Shown: positions 47,106 through 56,395, numbered from the stretch's first letter. The stretch: DNA of 64,000 bases from Chloroflexota bacterium (GCA_026389845.1 JAPLHB010000052.1:36926-100925); one strand, 5' to 3'. Translations and numbers: made by a program. The notes: generated from the sequence alone by a model not told the origin.

Positions 47106-47385
47106 GCCCCACCTCGCGGCGTAGCTCGTCCACCGTTTGCGGCGCGGTCGCGCGCTCCCGCGCACGTGCCAGGGCGGCCAACAAACGTTCTGCATTGGCG
47201 GGCGAGCGTAACAAGTGGGCGGTTTCCAACAGACCGGCCAGCTCGCTGGCAGCCACTAGCGCCACATCCTCACGACCGCGGCGCTGAATGAGGATCACCT
47301 CACGGTCGTTCTCGACGCGGTTGAAGAGAGTGGCCAGGTTCGCACGCGCCTGGGAGTAGGTCATTTGATAGGTCATGGTCATCAT
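47089..47385 (-). CDS. yefM: YefM/Phd-type antitoxin
   Basis: 98 residues: MTYSQARANLATLFNRVENDREVILIQRRGREDVALVAASELAGLLETAHLL is the Phd/YefM DNA-binding and dimer part, followed by a C-terminal helix that would cover the toxin site. Several ATG codons (47385, 47382, 47376) are possible starts. It precedes yoeB and lies 24 bp from a region with two TGTACA motifs that suit autoregulation. Confidence 0.92.
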   Translation of the reverse strand: MMTMTYQMTYSQARANLATLFNRVENDREVILIQRRGREDVALVAASELAGLLETAHLLRSPANAERLLAALARARERATAPQTVDELRREVGLGEAT

Positions 47386-47408
47386 TTCGCCTCGAAAATC
47401 AGCAGTTG

Positions 47409-47449
47409 TTGTACAGACATATTGTACAATAGTGCCCCGCAGACGTCAA
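47409..47449 (-). promoter_or_regulatory. yefM-yoeB promoter with twin TGTACA operator
   Basis: On the minus strand TTGACG (47444-47449), a 17-bp spacer and TACAAT (47421-47426) make a promoter. TTGTACA at 47409-47415 and TGTACAA at 47423-47429 form an inverted pair with a 7-bp gap overlapping the -10. In E. coli, YefM is known to bind paired repeats with a TGTACA core, so this is a good operator candidate. Confidence 0.8.
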
Positions 47450-47475
47450 GCCGCGGGATGAAGGATGTAGTTCCT

Positions 47476-48993
<1,518 letters not shown>

Positions 48994-49031
48994 GGTTGCC
49001 TCGCGCTGCAATGGATGTGGTTTACACAAAA

Positions 49032-49059
49032 GGGGGTACGCCGGCGGCGGCGTACCCCC
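49032..49059 (-). terminator. Hairpin terminator between the SIMPL gene and glpK
   Basis: GGGGGTACGCC and its exact reverse complement surround a 6-bp loop. On the minus strand it is followed by CTTTTGTG, a weak T tract. It would end the SIMPL-domain transcript before glpK. Confidence 0.6.
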
Positions 49060-49090
49060 AAACCGATGCGGTCAAACGTAATGAACCAGG

Positions 49091-49867
49091 CTATTCCAGT
49101 TCAAAGACTACGGCCACCCGGGCGTTGACGGTGATCTGGCCGAGGGCGATGGTGCTGTCCTCGGAGGACAGCCCGCCGCCGCCCGCGTTCTGGACGACGT
49201 TCTGAGTCATGGCCCCGCTCCACCCCCCGCCCCACCAGCCGCCGTACCAGGCCCACCAGTTGGATTGCTGCTCCTCGATTTTGAGGGGTTGGCCCACCTT
49301 CTGGCCCAGTTCTTTGGCCAGGGCGGTGGCCTTCTCCTGGGCCGCTTTGATGGCCAGGCCGCGGGCCTGATCGCGGTACTGGCGGAGTTCCGTGGTGCGG
49401 AACTGGACGCCATGCACGGTGTTGGCGCCGGCCTCCAACGCGGCGGTCAGCAGGCTCTCAAACTTGTTGATGTCCTTGAGCGTGACCACGATGGTCTTGC
49501 GGGCCACGTAGCCGGTCAGTTCCCGGCGGGTGTAGGAGTCGTTGTAGCGGGGTTCAAGGCTCAGGTACTCTGTTTGCAGGTATTTGGCTTCGATGCCCTG
49601 CTCTTTGGCTACGGCCAGCACCTGTCGGACCCGCTCGTCGTTCTGGCTCTTGGCCACGCCGAGTTCTTGATCGGAGGTCTCCACGCCCAGGATGAGGATG
49701 ACCTCGTCGGGCGTCACCCTGACCTCGGCGTCGCCGGTGGTGGTGATGGTGCGCGGTTCCGGTGCGCCGGTGGCAACGGCCCGCGGCTCCGGCTGGCCCA
49801 CCGGTACGCAGGCGGAGAGCAGGATGATAGTAGGGAGGAGTGTAAGAAGCAGGATGTTTCTTTTCAT
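49091..49867 (-). CDS. SIMPL-domain (DUF541) lipoprotein
   Basis: 258 residues; lipobox LSAC after a hydrophobic signal. The SIMPL region starts ITTTGDAEVRVTPDEVILILGVET and continues to GARVAVV-type ending (TVNARVAVVFELE), with LTGYVARKTIVVTLKDINKFESLL in the middle. A Trp/Gly-rich loop (WWAWYGGWWGGGW) is unusual and lies near the C-terminal third. Proteins of this family are periplasmic and loosely linked to envelope stress; their function is not known. Confidence 0.88.
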   Translation of the reverse strand: MKRNILLLTLLPTIILLSACVPVGQPEPRAVATGAPEPRTITTTGDAEVRVTPDEVILILGVETSDQELGVAKSQNDERVRQVLAVAKEQGIEAKYLQTEYLSLEPRYNDSYTRRELTGYVARKTIVVTLKDINKFESLLTAALEAGANTVHGVQFRTTELRQYRDQARGLAIKAAQEKATALAKELGQKVGQPLKIEEQQSNWWAWYGGWWGGGWSGAMTQNVVQNAGGGGLSSEDSTIALGQITVNARVAVVFELE

Positions 49868-49928
49868 GGGTAACTCCTTTTTCGGCGTGACGTCCGCTGC
49901 GACGCCCTGCGCAACGAGGCGCTCCGGC

Positions 49929-50267
49929 CTAGCTGGCAATGCCAGAAAGCCGCGCGCGCGATGGTCGGCGGGGATGCGTGCCGCCTTCGCGTACGCCTGC
50001 TCTACGATCTACCCACACGGGCTTTCCGGTGACGAGGCTGTACAACACGTCCGGGCAGAAGTCCACTTCGTTGGGCCAGATAATCGTCCCCGCTTCGGGG
50101 TCCACCTGCACTCGCCGGAAGAAATCCACATCTTCCAGCGGGGCAAATACGCCGCCGCGACCGACCACGCGGCCTCTGAAATCGAGTTCACCTTTAATGC
50201 CATCCGTGAAGCTCAACTCCAGACGATATTCACCAAGATATCGAACTTGCTTAACTCTCGGTAGCAT
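49929..50267 (-). CDS. DUF2442 protein
   Basis: 112 residues from MLPRVKQVRYLGEYRLELSFTDG, with TAGGAGCAT as ribosome binding site. The core FAPLEDVDFFRRVQVDPEAGTIIWPNEVDFCPDVLY is the DUF2442 signature. The last 22 residues (GVREGGTHPRRPSRARLSGIAS) are Arg-rich and outside the domain. DUF2442 genes usually follow a DUF4160 gene, as here, and this pair is suspected to be a toxin-antitoxin-like module; which partner would be toxic is not established. Confidence 0.85.
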   Translation of the reverse strand: MLPRVKQVRYLGEYRLELSFTDGIKGELDFRGRVVGRGGVFAPLEDVDFFRRVQVDPEAGTIIWPNEVDFCPDVLYSLVTGKPVWVDRRAGVREGGTHPRRPSRARLSGIAS

Positions 50268-50277
50268 AGGGATGCTC

Positions 50278-50538
50278 CTACTCAAGAGGCTCGATCTTCA
50301 GGATCGCCAGATCGCGCCGCATACGCTCCCAGTCGTTCATCAACTCCCGTTGATGGAGCGCAGTCCATTCGATGACCATTGAGGCGGCGCGATGCGGGAG
50401 TCTGCCCTCAAGAACCTCGATCGGATCAATCCCGACTTGCACCTCATGTCCACCGTAGATGGCGTGAAAGTGCGGCGGGAGATGTTCGTCGAAATACATG
50501 CGGATCACGATGCCGAAGAATCGGCTAACTTCCGGCAT
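50278..50538 (-). CDS. DUF4160 protein
   Basis: 86 residues. RFFGIVIRMYFDEHLPPHFHAIYGGHEVQVGIDPIEVLEGRLPHRAASMVIEWTALHQREL matches DUF4160 throughout, including the invariant PHFHAxYG. It ends 10 bp before the DUF2442 start. The region is otherwise promoterless to the eye. A fused remnant of the same two domains occurs at 56396-56662. Confidence 0.88.
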   Translation of the reverse strand: MPEVSRFFGIVIRMYFDEHLPPHFHAIYGGHEVQVGIDPIEVLEGRLPHRAASMVIEWTALHQRELMNDWERMRRDLAILKIEPLE

Positions 50539-50595
50539 TTCGCCTCCGAAGATAACGGGCTGGTGGATTGTGACAGCATGACGGAGAACGCTACA

Positions 50596-50694
50596 GCCCG
50601 CCGACCACGCCCGATGCCGCGCGCGAAATGAAGCCGCCTTCCAACTATGCCAACCACCTTCGCCTCAAAACCGCGCGTGGCGTGGTCGGCGGGC
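50596..50694. repeat. 16-bp perfect inverted repeat downstream of the restriction-type gene
   Basis: GCCCGCCGACCACGCC at 50596-50611 and its exact complement at 50679-50694 surround 67 bp. Just beyond, GTTATGCGCC at 50699-50708 recurs in inverse orientation at about 51263-51272 on the other side of the nuclease gene. Confidence 0.85.
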
Positions 50695-50709
50695 GCGTGT
50701 TATGCGCCG

Positions 50710-51234
50710 TCATTTCTCGCGAACAATTCCGATGTAACCAGTTTGAATTGGTCGCAGATGTGCGGTTTCTACAATTTTTGCAAGACCAACTGTAGCCCGC
50801 TCACGAGCCGTATTCGATTTGCCAGCAGCGGTGAAAATGTCGGTCTTGGATAATCTGTAAATCTCATATCTGAGTTGAGCGTAATTGCAAAACGATAGCC
50901 AGTAGAGTTCATCAAAGTCCAAGTCGCGTTTTACGTCGGTGAAGCCTGTTCCTGTGATTGTCGCTTTTATCTCAACGGAGAATACGTGACCAGAATTATC
51001 TTGTCGAAAAGCGTCGTATCCAGTGCCAGGTTTATGCAAGAGGTCGCATACCAAGCAACAGAACGGCTCGGAGAATGTTTCAGGAATTGGTGGATTCTTA
51101 CTCTTGATATTCCCCGCCAGCAGAACAGCAATTCTCCAAGAAAAGAACGTCTCGATGATTCTCGGTTCATCGGCTTGTTCGTACTTCTCACAATGATACG
51201 GCTTACCATTGTAAGTAACTGTCAATTCTTTCAT
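50710..51234 (-). CDS. Putative PD-(D/E)xK restriction endonuclease (Bsp6I-like), orphan
   Basis: 174 residues starting MKELTVTYNGKPYHCEK, with GAGGAGA upstream. WRIAVLLAGNIKSKNPPIPETFSEPFCCLV, GTGYDAF (Asp74) and VEIKAT (Glu88, Lys90) give a D-x13-E-x-K arrangement typical of type II restriction enzymes. The resemblance to the Bsp6I group (GCNGC cutters) is from pattern memory. No methyltransferase is seen within the window, so either protection is encoded elsewhere or the enzyme is inactive. The DNA here is visibly less GC-rich than its surroundings and the gene is bounded by inverted repeats, which points to recent transfer. Confidence 0.72.
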   Translation of the reverse strand: MKELTVTYNGKPYHCEKYEQADEPRIIETFFSWRIAVLLAGNIKSKNPPIPETFSEPFCCLVCDLLHKPGTGYDAFRQDNSGHVFSVEIKATITGTGFTDVKRDLDFDELYWLSFCNYAQLRYEIYRLSKTDIFTAAGKSNTARERATVGLAKIVETAHLRPIQTGYIGIVREK

Positions 51235-51419
51235 CGAAAAGTCTCCTCGCTGTTTGGCAGAGTGATGGCGCATAACTTACATTCCACGACACAAAACTGT
51301 CGGGATAACACCCTCCAGGCCCGTGTTACCCGCAAATTCCGTGTCGGGTAACCAATCGGGCGCTACGCGAGCTGACTCTTGATCCGCGCCACGCGCCGCA
51401 GACCTTCGAGATCCCCCAG

Positions 51420-51740
51420 TCAATTCTGAATTCGGTAATCCAGCAGATGCGGCTCTCTTTGCAAAAGCTCAAGCAATACTTTGGTCGAGCCAGAAGGCGA
51501 GCGTTTGCCCTGCTCCCATTGGCGAACCGCTGACGCGCTCACGTTCAGGACCTTGGCGAAGACTATCTGACTCAACCTGGCCCTCTTCCTGATTTCCTGA
51601 ATATGGACAGGGGCTATTTCAACCTCGGGAACGACGACCCCAAGCTCGTCAAGTTGCTTCTTGGTGAATGTGGTCGAAAGGCCCAAATTCACGAGACCCT
51701 GGACCGTCTCGCCGATGGCCTCGCGCATATCACTCCTCAT
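51420..51740 (-). CDS. HigA-like antitoxin with Xre helix-turn-helix
   Basis: 106 residues. EIRKRARLSQIVFAKVLNVSASAVRQWEQGKRSPSGSTKVLLELLQREP is a standard Xre-type HTH. The N-terminal half (MREAIGETVQGLVNLGLSTTFTKKQLDELGV) fits the HigA-type arrangement in which the toxin gene comes first. It overlaps the toxin gene by 11 bp, so the pair is translationally coupled and toxin-first. Confidence 0.87.
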   Translation of the reverse strand: MRSDMREAIGETVQGLVNLGLSTTFTKKQLDELGVVVPEVEIAPVHIQEIRKRARLSQIVFAKVLNVSASAVRQWEQGKRSPSGSTKVLLELLQREPHLLDYRIQN

Positions 51741-52113
51741 CGGATTTCTCCTCTATTCTGTACAACTCCTCGTTCTCTATGGCGACCTCGATCTGCTCTG
51801 CGGAGAGGGCTAACAAAGTGGTGGCAAGCTCTCTAAAGAGGACCAGTTCGTCATCAGCGATGTTGTCAACGTCAGATTTCTTGAATCCATACACCACAAT
51901 AGCCCTATCGCCTTGACGGTAGACGATGAGCGTTCTGTAGCCGCCGCTTTTACCCTGGCCCTTGCGCGCGGCTCTGACTTTATACAGGCTGGAACCGAGA
52001 CTCGCCGTGGACAGGCCATCTTCGAGATCCTGGATGGCCCGTAGGAGCATCCCGTCTATGACATGCTCCCGCCGCATCCACCGCTTGACAAACCTGGTTA
52101 TCAGCTTCCACAT
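51730..52113 (-). CDS. RelE/HigB-family toxin
   Basis: 127 residues. LYKVRAARKGQGKSGGYRTLIVYRQGDRAIVVYGFKKSDVDNI is the signature of HigB2-like ribosome-dependent mRNA interferases, with the basic residues and the Tyr/Phe near the end of the sheet. The N-terminal helix (KLITRFVKRWMRREHVID) is as in the family. The start is the ATG at 52113, seven bases from a -10 box, and an operator-like inverted repeat lies upstream. Confidence 0.87.
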   Translation of the reverse strand: MWKLITRFVKRWMRREHVIDGMLLRAIQDLEDGLSTASLGSSLYKVRAARKGQGKSGGYRTLIVYRQGDRAIVVYGFKKSDVDNIADDELVLFRELATTLLALSAEQIEVAIENEELYRIEEKSDEE

Positions 52114-52119
52114 ATCGCC

Positions 52120-52162
52120 ACTCTATCACAATGAGATACGTTCGTCAAGTGCATTTCACTTG
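52120..52162 (-). promoter_or_regulatory. higBA-type promoter with inverted-repeat operator
   Basis: Minus strand TTGACG (52143-52148), 17 bp, TAGAGT (52120-52125). CAAGTG at 52146-52151 and CACTTG at 52157-52162 form an inverted repeat overlapping the -35, suitable for the HTH antitoxin. Confidence 0.65.
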
Positions 52163-52175
52163 ATTCGTCACGCGA

Positions 52176-52203
52176 CCAGACCTTCGAGACCTCGAAGGTC
52201 TGG
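52176..52203. repeat. Palindrome CCAGACCTTCGAG-AC-CTCGAAGGTCTGG
   Basis: Two 13-bp complementary arms with a 2-bp centre, between the toxin promoter and the rubrerythrin stop. It resembles the palindrome at 63634. Confidence 0.88.
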
Positions 52204-52223
52204 CTGGCGCGAGGCGTAAAGGC

Positions 52224-52727
52224 CTAGAACTTGCGGAGCTTGGTATGCACTGCGCCGCAGATGGGGCACTTCTCGGGCGGCTCACCTTCGCCGGTGAAGC
52301 CGCACACTTCGCACACCCAGACGGCGCTCACTGCGGCATCCTTGCCCGCGGCCACGGCGGCCTGGGCCGCGGCGTAGAGCGCGGCGTGGACCTTCTCGGC
52401 CGCCAGGGCGGCGTTCATGCTCCGCAGGGCGCCCTTTTCCCCTTGCAGCTCGGCCACCGCCAGATAGGCGGGGTACATCTCGTTGATCTCGAACGTCTCA
52501 CCACCGAAGGCGGCTTCCAGGTTGGCCGCGGTCTTGCCGATCCCATTCAGGGCGCGCAGGTGGTTGGTGGCGTGCATCTGCTCGGCGTAGGCGGCCGCGT
52601 GGAAGATGCGCGCCACGTTGGGCAGATTCTCGCGTTCGGCGACGTCGGCGAAGGCCATGTACTTCATGTGCGCCTGGCTCTCGCCGGCGAACGCAGCTTG
52701 CAGGTTGGCTTGGGTCATCTCTTTCAT
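52224..52727 (-). CDS. rbr: Rubrerythrin
   Basis: 167 residues. The four-helix di-iron part has FAGESQAHMKYMAFADVAERE, AAYAEQMHATNHLRAL and LAAEKVHAALYAAA, which supply the Glu/His ligands. The C-terminal rubredoxin-like site is VCEVCGFTGEGEPPEKCPICGAVH. It reduces hydrogen peroxide using reduced rubredoxin or NADH, typical of anaerobes and microaerophiles. The start follows AAGGAATATTCC-like purines, and a promoter lies 130 bp upstream. Confidence 0.95.
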   Translation of the reverse strand: MKEMTQANLQAAFAGESQAHMKYMAFADVAERENLPNVARIFHAAAYAEQMHATNHLRALNGIGKTAANLEAAFGGETFEINEMYPAYLAVAELQGEKGALRSMNAALAAEKVHAALYAAAQAAVAAGKDAAVSAVWVCEVCGFTGEGEPPEKCPICGAVHTKLRKF

Positions 52728-52854
52728 CGGAATATCCTCCTCATTGGGGTGACGTCACCACGTCGTGGGGTGGGTGCGGGGGCTGGCAGCGGCCCCTGGC
52801 TCGGTCAGAGACCGGCCAGAGCTTCATGGGACGGAAGCCCGCAACTGTATGCAG

Positions 52855-52883
52855 ACTTTATCACAAGCGAGGTGTTCTGTCAA
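52855..52883 (-). promoter_or_regulatory. Rubrerythrin promoter
   Basis: Minus strand TTGACA (52878-52883), 17 bp, TAAAGT (52855-52860). The leader to the ATG is about 125 nt and contains a GC-rich, foldable stretch (GGGGGCTGGCAGCGGCCCCTG). Confidence 0.72.
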
Positions 52884-52903
52884 AGGGTGACTTTTAGAGC
52901 AAA

Positions 52904-53001
52904 GCGTGACTCGTGCCACATGCTACGTGAAATTGAGGCGAGTTTCGCCGGCAGATCACGCAACACGCAACACGCAACACGGATCACGCACCACGTGTCC
53001 C
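52904..53001. repeat. Heptamer inverted array (GCGTGAC/GCAACAC), unbroken register
   Basis: Fourteen heptamers in register: GCGTGAC, TCGTGCC, ACATGCT, ACGTGAA, three central units, AGATCAC, GCAACAC three times, GGATCAC, GCACCAC, GTGTCCC. It ends 1 bp before the ABC ATPase stop codon. Confidence 0.9.
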
Positions 53002-53002
53002 G

Positions 53003-53743
53003 CTAATGTTCCAAGATCTTGCTGAGGAACAACTTCGTCCGCTCGTGCTTCGGCGCGGTGAAGAGCAGCTCCGGCGTGGTCTCTTCGATGATCTGCCCCG
53101 CGTCCATGAAGATGATGCGCTGCGCCGCAGCGCGGGCGAAGCCCATCTCGTGCGTCACGCACAGCATGGTCATGCCGCTCTGCGCCAGGTCGAGCATCAC
53201 GTCCAGCACTTCTTTGATCATCTCCGGATCGAGCGCGCTGGTCGGCTCGTCGAACAGCATGATTTTCGGGTCCATCGCCAGGGCGCGGGCGATGGCGACG
53301 CGCTGCTGCTGACCGCCGGAGAGCTGGCCGGGGTACGCGTCGGCCTTTTCGGGGATGCCGACGCGCTCCAGCAGGTCGCGCGCGGTCTTCTCGGCTTCGG
53401 CCGTGTCTCGCTTGCGCACGATGCGTTGGGCCAGAGCGATGTTCTCCAGCGCAGTGAGATGCGGAAAGAGGTTGAACTGCTGGAAGACCATGCCGATCTC
53501 AGCGCGCACCGCGTTGATGTCGGTGGCCTTGTCGGTCAGGTCAACACCATCTATGACGATCTGGCCGGAGGTCACGGTTTCCAGGTGGTTGACGCTGCGC
53601 AGCAGCGTGGACTTGCCCGACCCGCTCGGGCCGATGATGACTAGCACCTCACCGTGGGTAACGTCCAGATTCACGTCATCCAATGCGTGCGTGCGGCCGA
53701 ACCATTTGTGGATGTGCTTGATTTCGATGATTTTGTCGGACAT
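53003..53743 (-). CDS. glnQ: Polar amino-acid ABC transporter ATP-binding protein
   Basis: 246 residues. Walker [17 protein letters not shown]-loop [18 protein letters not shown], signature [15 protein letters not shown] and Walker [19 protein letters not shown] are complete and follow the GlnQ/HisP subgroup. It powers uptake through the permease encoded just upstream (4-bp gap). No periplasmic binding-protein gene is adjacent, so that subunit must be elsewhere. Confidence 0.95.
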   Translation of the reverse strand: MSDKIIEIKHIHKWFGRTHALDDVNLDVTHGEVLVIIGPSGSGKSTLLRSVNHLETVTSGQIVIDGVDLTDKATDINAVRAEIGMVFQQFNLFPHLTALENIALAQRIVRKRDTAEAEKTARDLLERVGIPEKADAYPGQLSGGQQQRVAIARALAMDPKIMLFDEPTSALDPEMIKEVLDVMLDLAQSGMTMLCVTHEMGFARAAAQRIIFMDAGQIIEETTPELLFTAPKHERTKLFLSKILEH

Positions 53744-53747
53744 GGAA

Positions 53748-54605
53748 TCACCTCTTCTCCACCGACAGCCGCCGCTCGATACCCGTGCTGACGCGGGTAA
53801 AGAAGACGGTCAGGATCAGGTAGATCAGCGCGACCATTGTGAAGGTATCGAAACTGAGGAAGGACTTCGCCACGAACTCGCGGCCGCGCCGGGTCAGATC
53901 GGAGACGGCCAGGATAGAAACCAGTGACGAGTCCTTGAGCAGGGTGACGAACTCATTGCTGACGGGCGGCAGGATCACGCGCACGGCTTGGGGCAGGATG
54001 ATGTAGCGCATGGCCTGGAGGTAGTTCATGCCGAGCGAGCGTGCGGCCTCCATCTGGCCCTTGGCGATGGACTGGATGCCGGCGCGAAAGACCTCGGTCA
54101 TGTACGCGCCATACGCGAAGGTAAAGCCCGTGATCGCGGCCGTGTATTCGCCCAGCTTGACGTTCATGATGGCGTTGCCGATCTCAGGCGAGACCCCGAG
54201 CAAGGCCTGGCCGACGGCCTGGAACACCTGCGGCAGCGCAAACCAGATCCACAAGAGCCACACCAGCACCGGGATGCCGCGCACGACTTCGACGTAGAGC
54301 GAGGCCAGGCCGCTGAGAATTCGGCTGCTCGACACACGCCCCAGCCCACCGATTATGCCAACGACGAGAATACAAAAGAAAGACTCGACGGTCAAACGGA
54401 GCGTCACGACGACGCCATCGAGCAGAAAGACGAAGATGCGATGGTAGGGTTCGGGGACTGCGAGGACGAGGGTGGCGACCAACAAGACAGCCGCGGCAAA
54501 GAGCAGCCACCATTGATCGAATTTTTGCCAGCGGCTGGGCGCGCGAGGCTGATAGCCGCCGGCGCCGATACCGGGAGGCACCGCGGGTTTAGGTGGGACA
54601 GGCAT
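53748..54605 (-). CDS. Polar amino-acid ABC transporter permease
   Basis: 285 residues. After a Pro-rich cytoplasmic N-terminus and a first membrane segment, [30 protein letters not shown] starts the His/Glu/Gln/Arg/opine permease domain. The EAA loop is [31 protein letters not shown], and [16 protein letters not shown] follows. A single permease probably acts as a homodimer. It is the first gene of the two-gene unit; its promoter carries an operator-like repeat. Confidence 0.93.
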   Translation of the reverse strand: MPVPPKPAVPPGIGAGGYQPRAPSRWQKFDQWWLLFAAAVLLVATLVLAVPEPYHRIFVFLLDGVVVTLRLTVESFFCILVVGIIGGLGRVSSSRILSGLASLYVEVVRGIPVLVWLLWIWFALPQVFQAVGQALLGVSPEIGNAIMNVKLGEYTAAITGFTFAYGAYMTEVFRAGIQSIAKGQMEAARSLGMNYLQAMRYIILPQAVRVILPPVSNEFVTLLKDSSLVSILAVSDLTRRGREFVAKSFLSFDTFTMVALIYLILTVFFTRVSTGIERRLSVEKR

Positions 54606-54651
54606 AATGGGACTCCTTCGATGCGATTGGGGGTGGACGGGCTGAGACCCA

Positions 54652-54701
54652 AATATACCTCAGATTGTCTAAGAAAGCAATCACGGGGTATGATTGATTG
54701 C
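54652..54701 (-). promoter_or_regulatory. ABC transporter promoter with inverted-repeat operator
   Basis: Minus strand TTGCTT (54675-54680), 17 bp, TATATT (54652-54657). GCAATCA at 54677-54683 and TGATTGC at 54695-54701 form a perfect inverted repeat covering the -35, a likely regulator site. Confidence 0.6.
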
Positions 54702-54713
54702 CCCGAATATGCG

Positions 54714-55415
54714 TCAAGGGGTGATTTCGAACCGCCTGGCTTCCGCCGGCCGATGCGCCTTCGCCTGCCCGTCCCGCCAGAGCACCCCCGCCCCGGCCAA
54801 CGCCATGAGCGCGCCGCCAGCCAGCAGCGGCAGCCGCAGCACGTTGACCCAGTTGGCGCCATCCGGCCCGATGTGCGTCGGCCCGGCCCACAGCGGGGTG
54901 GTCAAGGCGACCAGGCCGCCGGCGAAGAGCGCCAGGCCGCCCGGCGTAGCCCAACCGCCCCCGCTGCCGCCGCCCGTGAAGCCGATCCGCCCCCAGATGG
55001 GCGGCAGGCGGAAGAGCAGCAAGATCGCCAGGGTGAAGATGCCCAGGTAGACGCGCATGTTCTCGGGCGCGCTGGCCCCGCGCAGCGCCTGCGAGGTGAT
55101 GGTCTGCACCGCGGCGGGGATCAGGCCCAGCACGAGCGCGATCAGCGCGTTGCGGTAGGCTTGTGCCTTGCCGCGCGCCAGCGCGACGGTGGCACAGATG
55201 GCGTAGACGGCGGCCGCGATGGCCGCGACGACCAGCAGCCGGTAGAGCCATTGTGCCGAGGCCAACGCTGCCATGCGCGGCCCCCATCGGGTCGCATCCA
55301 ACGCCACGCAACTGGTGCCGATGCCGCCGAGCAGGTTGAACGCGGCCGTCAGGCCCATCAGCACGATGCCGATGATGCGGAGGACTTTGCCGATGAGATC
55401 GGGTTTGGGGGACAT
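54714..55415 (-). CDS. Multispan membrane protein, unknown
   Basis: 233 residues from MSPKPDLIGKVLRIIGIVLMGLTAAFNLLGGIGTSCVAL, with a GGAGTCTCCC region upstream. Six or so hydrophobic segments are visible, with ATVALARGKAQAYRNALIALVLGLIPA and LAILLLFRLPPIWGRIGF. It ends RPAEARRFEITP. No family assigned; no neighbours on the same strand suggest a role. A heptamer array begins 18 bp upstream of its start, on the divergent side. Confidence 0.75.
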   Translation of the reverse strand: MSPKPDLIGKVLRIIGIVLMGLTAAFNLLGGIGTSCVALDATRWGPRMAALASAQWLYRLLVVAAIAAAVYAICATVALARGKAQAYRNALIALVLGLIPAAVQTITSQALRGASAPENMRVYLGIFTLAILLLFRLPPIWGRIGFTGGGSGGGWATPGGLALFAGGLVALTTPLWAGPTHIGPDGANWVNVLRLPLLAGGALMALAGAGVLWRDGQAKAHRPAEARRFEITP

Positions 55416-55432
55416 GGGAGACTCCTTTCGGG

Positions 55433-55579
55433 AATGATGAATGATGAATGACGAATGACGCAGCACGCAGCACGCAGCACGCAACACGCAGCACGCAACA
55501 CGCAGCACGCAGCACGCAACACGCAGCACGCAGCACGCAGCACGCAGCACGCAGCACGCAACACGCAACACGCACCACC
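55433..55579. repeat. Long heptamer array (CAGCACG/CAACACG), directly before a start codon
   Basis: Exactly 21 heptamers in unbroken register: four AATGATG/AATGACG units, then CAGCACG and CAACACG units, last unit CACCACC. The array ends at 55579 and the ATG of the SAM hydrolase is at 55580. It is mostly a single orientation. No Shine-Dalgarno or promoter can be recognised within it. Confidence 0.93.
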
Positions 55580-56371
55580 ATGCCCATCATCACCCTGACT
55601 ACCGACTTTGGCTTGACCGACAGCTATGTGGGCGCCATGAAGGGCGTCATCCTGGGGCTTTGCCCGGATGCGCGGCTGGTGGACCTGAGCCACGACATCG
55701 CAGCGCAAAACGTGACCCAGGCCGCCTACGTGCTGGCGGCCGCCGCGCCCTACTTCCCCGCGGGAACGATCCACCTGGCGGTGGTAGACCCCGGCGTGGG
55801 GGGCGAGCGCTGGCCGCTCGTCGTGCAGACCGGCCGGGCGCTCTGCGTCGGCCCCGACAATGGCCTCTTTTCTCCCTTCCTGACCGAGCCGGGCGCGTGC
55901 GCCTGGGCGCTGGATCGCCCCGAATTTTGGCTGCCTCAAGTCAGCCGGACGTTCCACGGCCGCGACATTTTCGCGCCGGTTGCGGCGCACCTGGCGCGGG
56001 GCGTGTTGCCGGGGCAGATGGGCCAGCTCATCTCCGATCCCGTCCTCCTGCCCCTGACCGAGCCGGTCCGCCACCCGGATGGGCACGTCACCGGCCAGGT
56101 GATCTACGCAGACCGTTTCGGCAACCTCATCACCAACGTGCCGGCGGCGTGGGTGGCCGCGGGCCGGTGGCGTGTCGAGATCGCCGGGCAGCAGATCGCC
56201 GGCATACGCGCCGCTTACGCCGACGCTCAGCGCGGTGAGCTGCTGGCCCTGGTGAGCAGCGGTGGCACGGTGGAGGTGGCCGTGCGCGAGGGGAGCGCGG
56301 CGGCGCGGTTGGGGGTGGGAGTGGGCGCGGCGGTGGATTTTTGGCCGGTCGAAGGCGCGATCAGCCCTTGA
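55580..56371 (+). CDS. SAM hydrolase / SAM hydroxide adenosyltransferase (DUF62 family)
   Basis: 263 residues: ITLTTDFGLTDSYVGAMKGVILGLCPDARLVDLSHDIAAQNVTQAAYVL is the family N-terminus, HLAVVDPGVGGERWPLVV the second block, and TFHGRDIFAPVAAHLA carries the conserved His. These enzymes cleave S-adenosylmethionine to adenosine and methionine using water; fluorinase and chlorinase are specialised relatives. The second half forms the beta-barrel domain (GQVIYADRFGNLITNVP). Translation initiation is puzzling because the ATG abuts a 147-bp heptamer array. Confidence 0.92.
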   Translation: MPIITLTTDFGLTDSYVGAMKGVILGLCPDARLVDLSHDIAAQNVTQAAYVLAAAAPYFPAGTIHLAVVDPGVGGERWPLVVQTGRALCVGPDNGLFSPFLTEPGACAWALDRPEFWLPQVSRTFHGRDIFAPVAAHLARGVLPGQMGQLISDPVLLPLTEPVRHPDGHVTGQVIYADRFGNLITNVPAAWVAAGRWRVEIAGQQIAGIRAAYADAQRGELLALVSSGGTVEVAVREGSAAARLGVGVGAAVDFWPVEGAISP

Positions 56372-56395
56372 CTGGCGCGCCGCTCTCTGGCATAG

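Noticed and set aside
52904..53001. Diversity-generating retroelement template repeat
   Set aside because: No reverse transcriptase gene and no adenine-specific variation between a template and a variable copy.
55433..55579. CRISPR array
   Set aside because: Units are 7 bp with no spacers; no cas genes are in the window.
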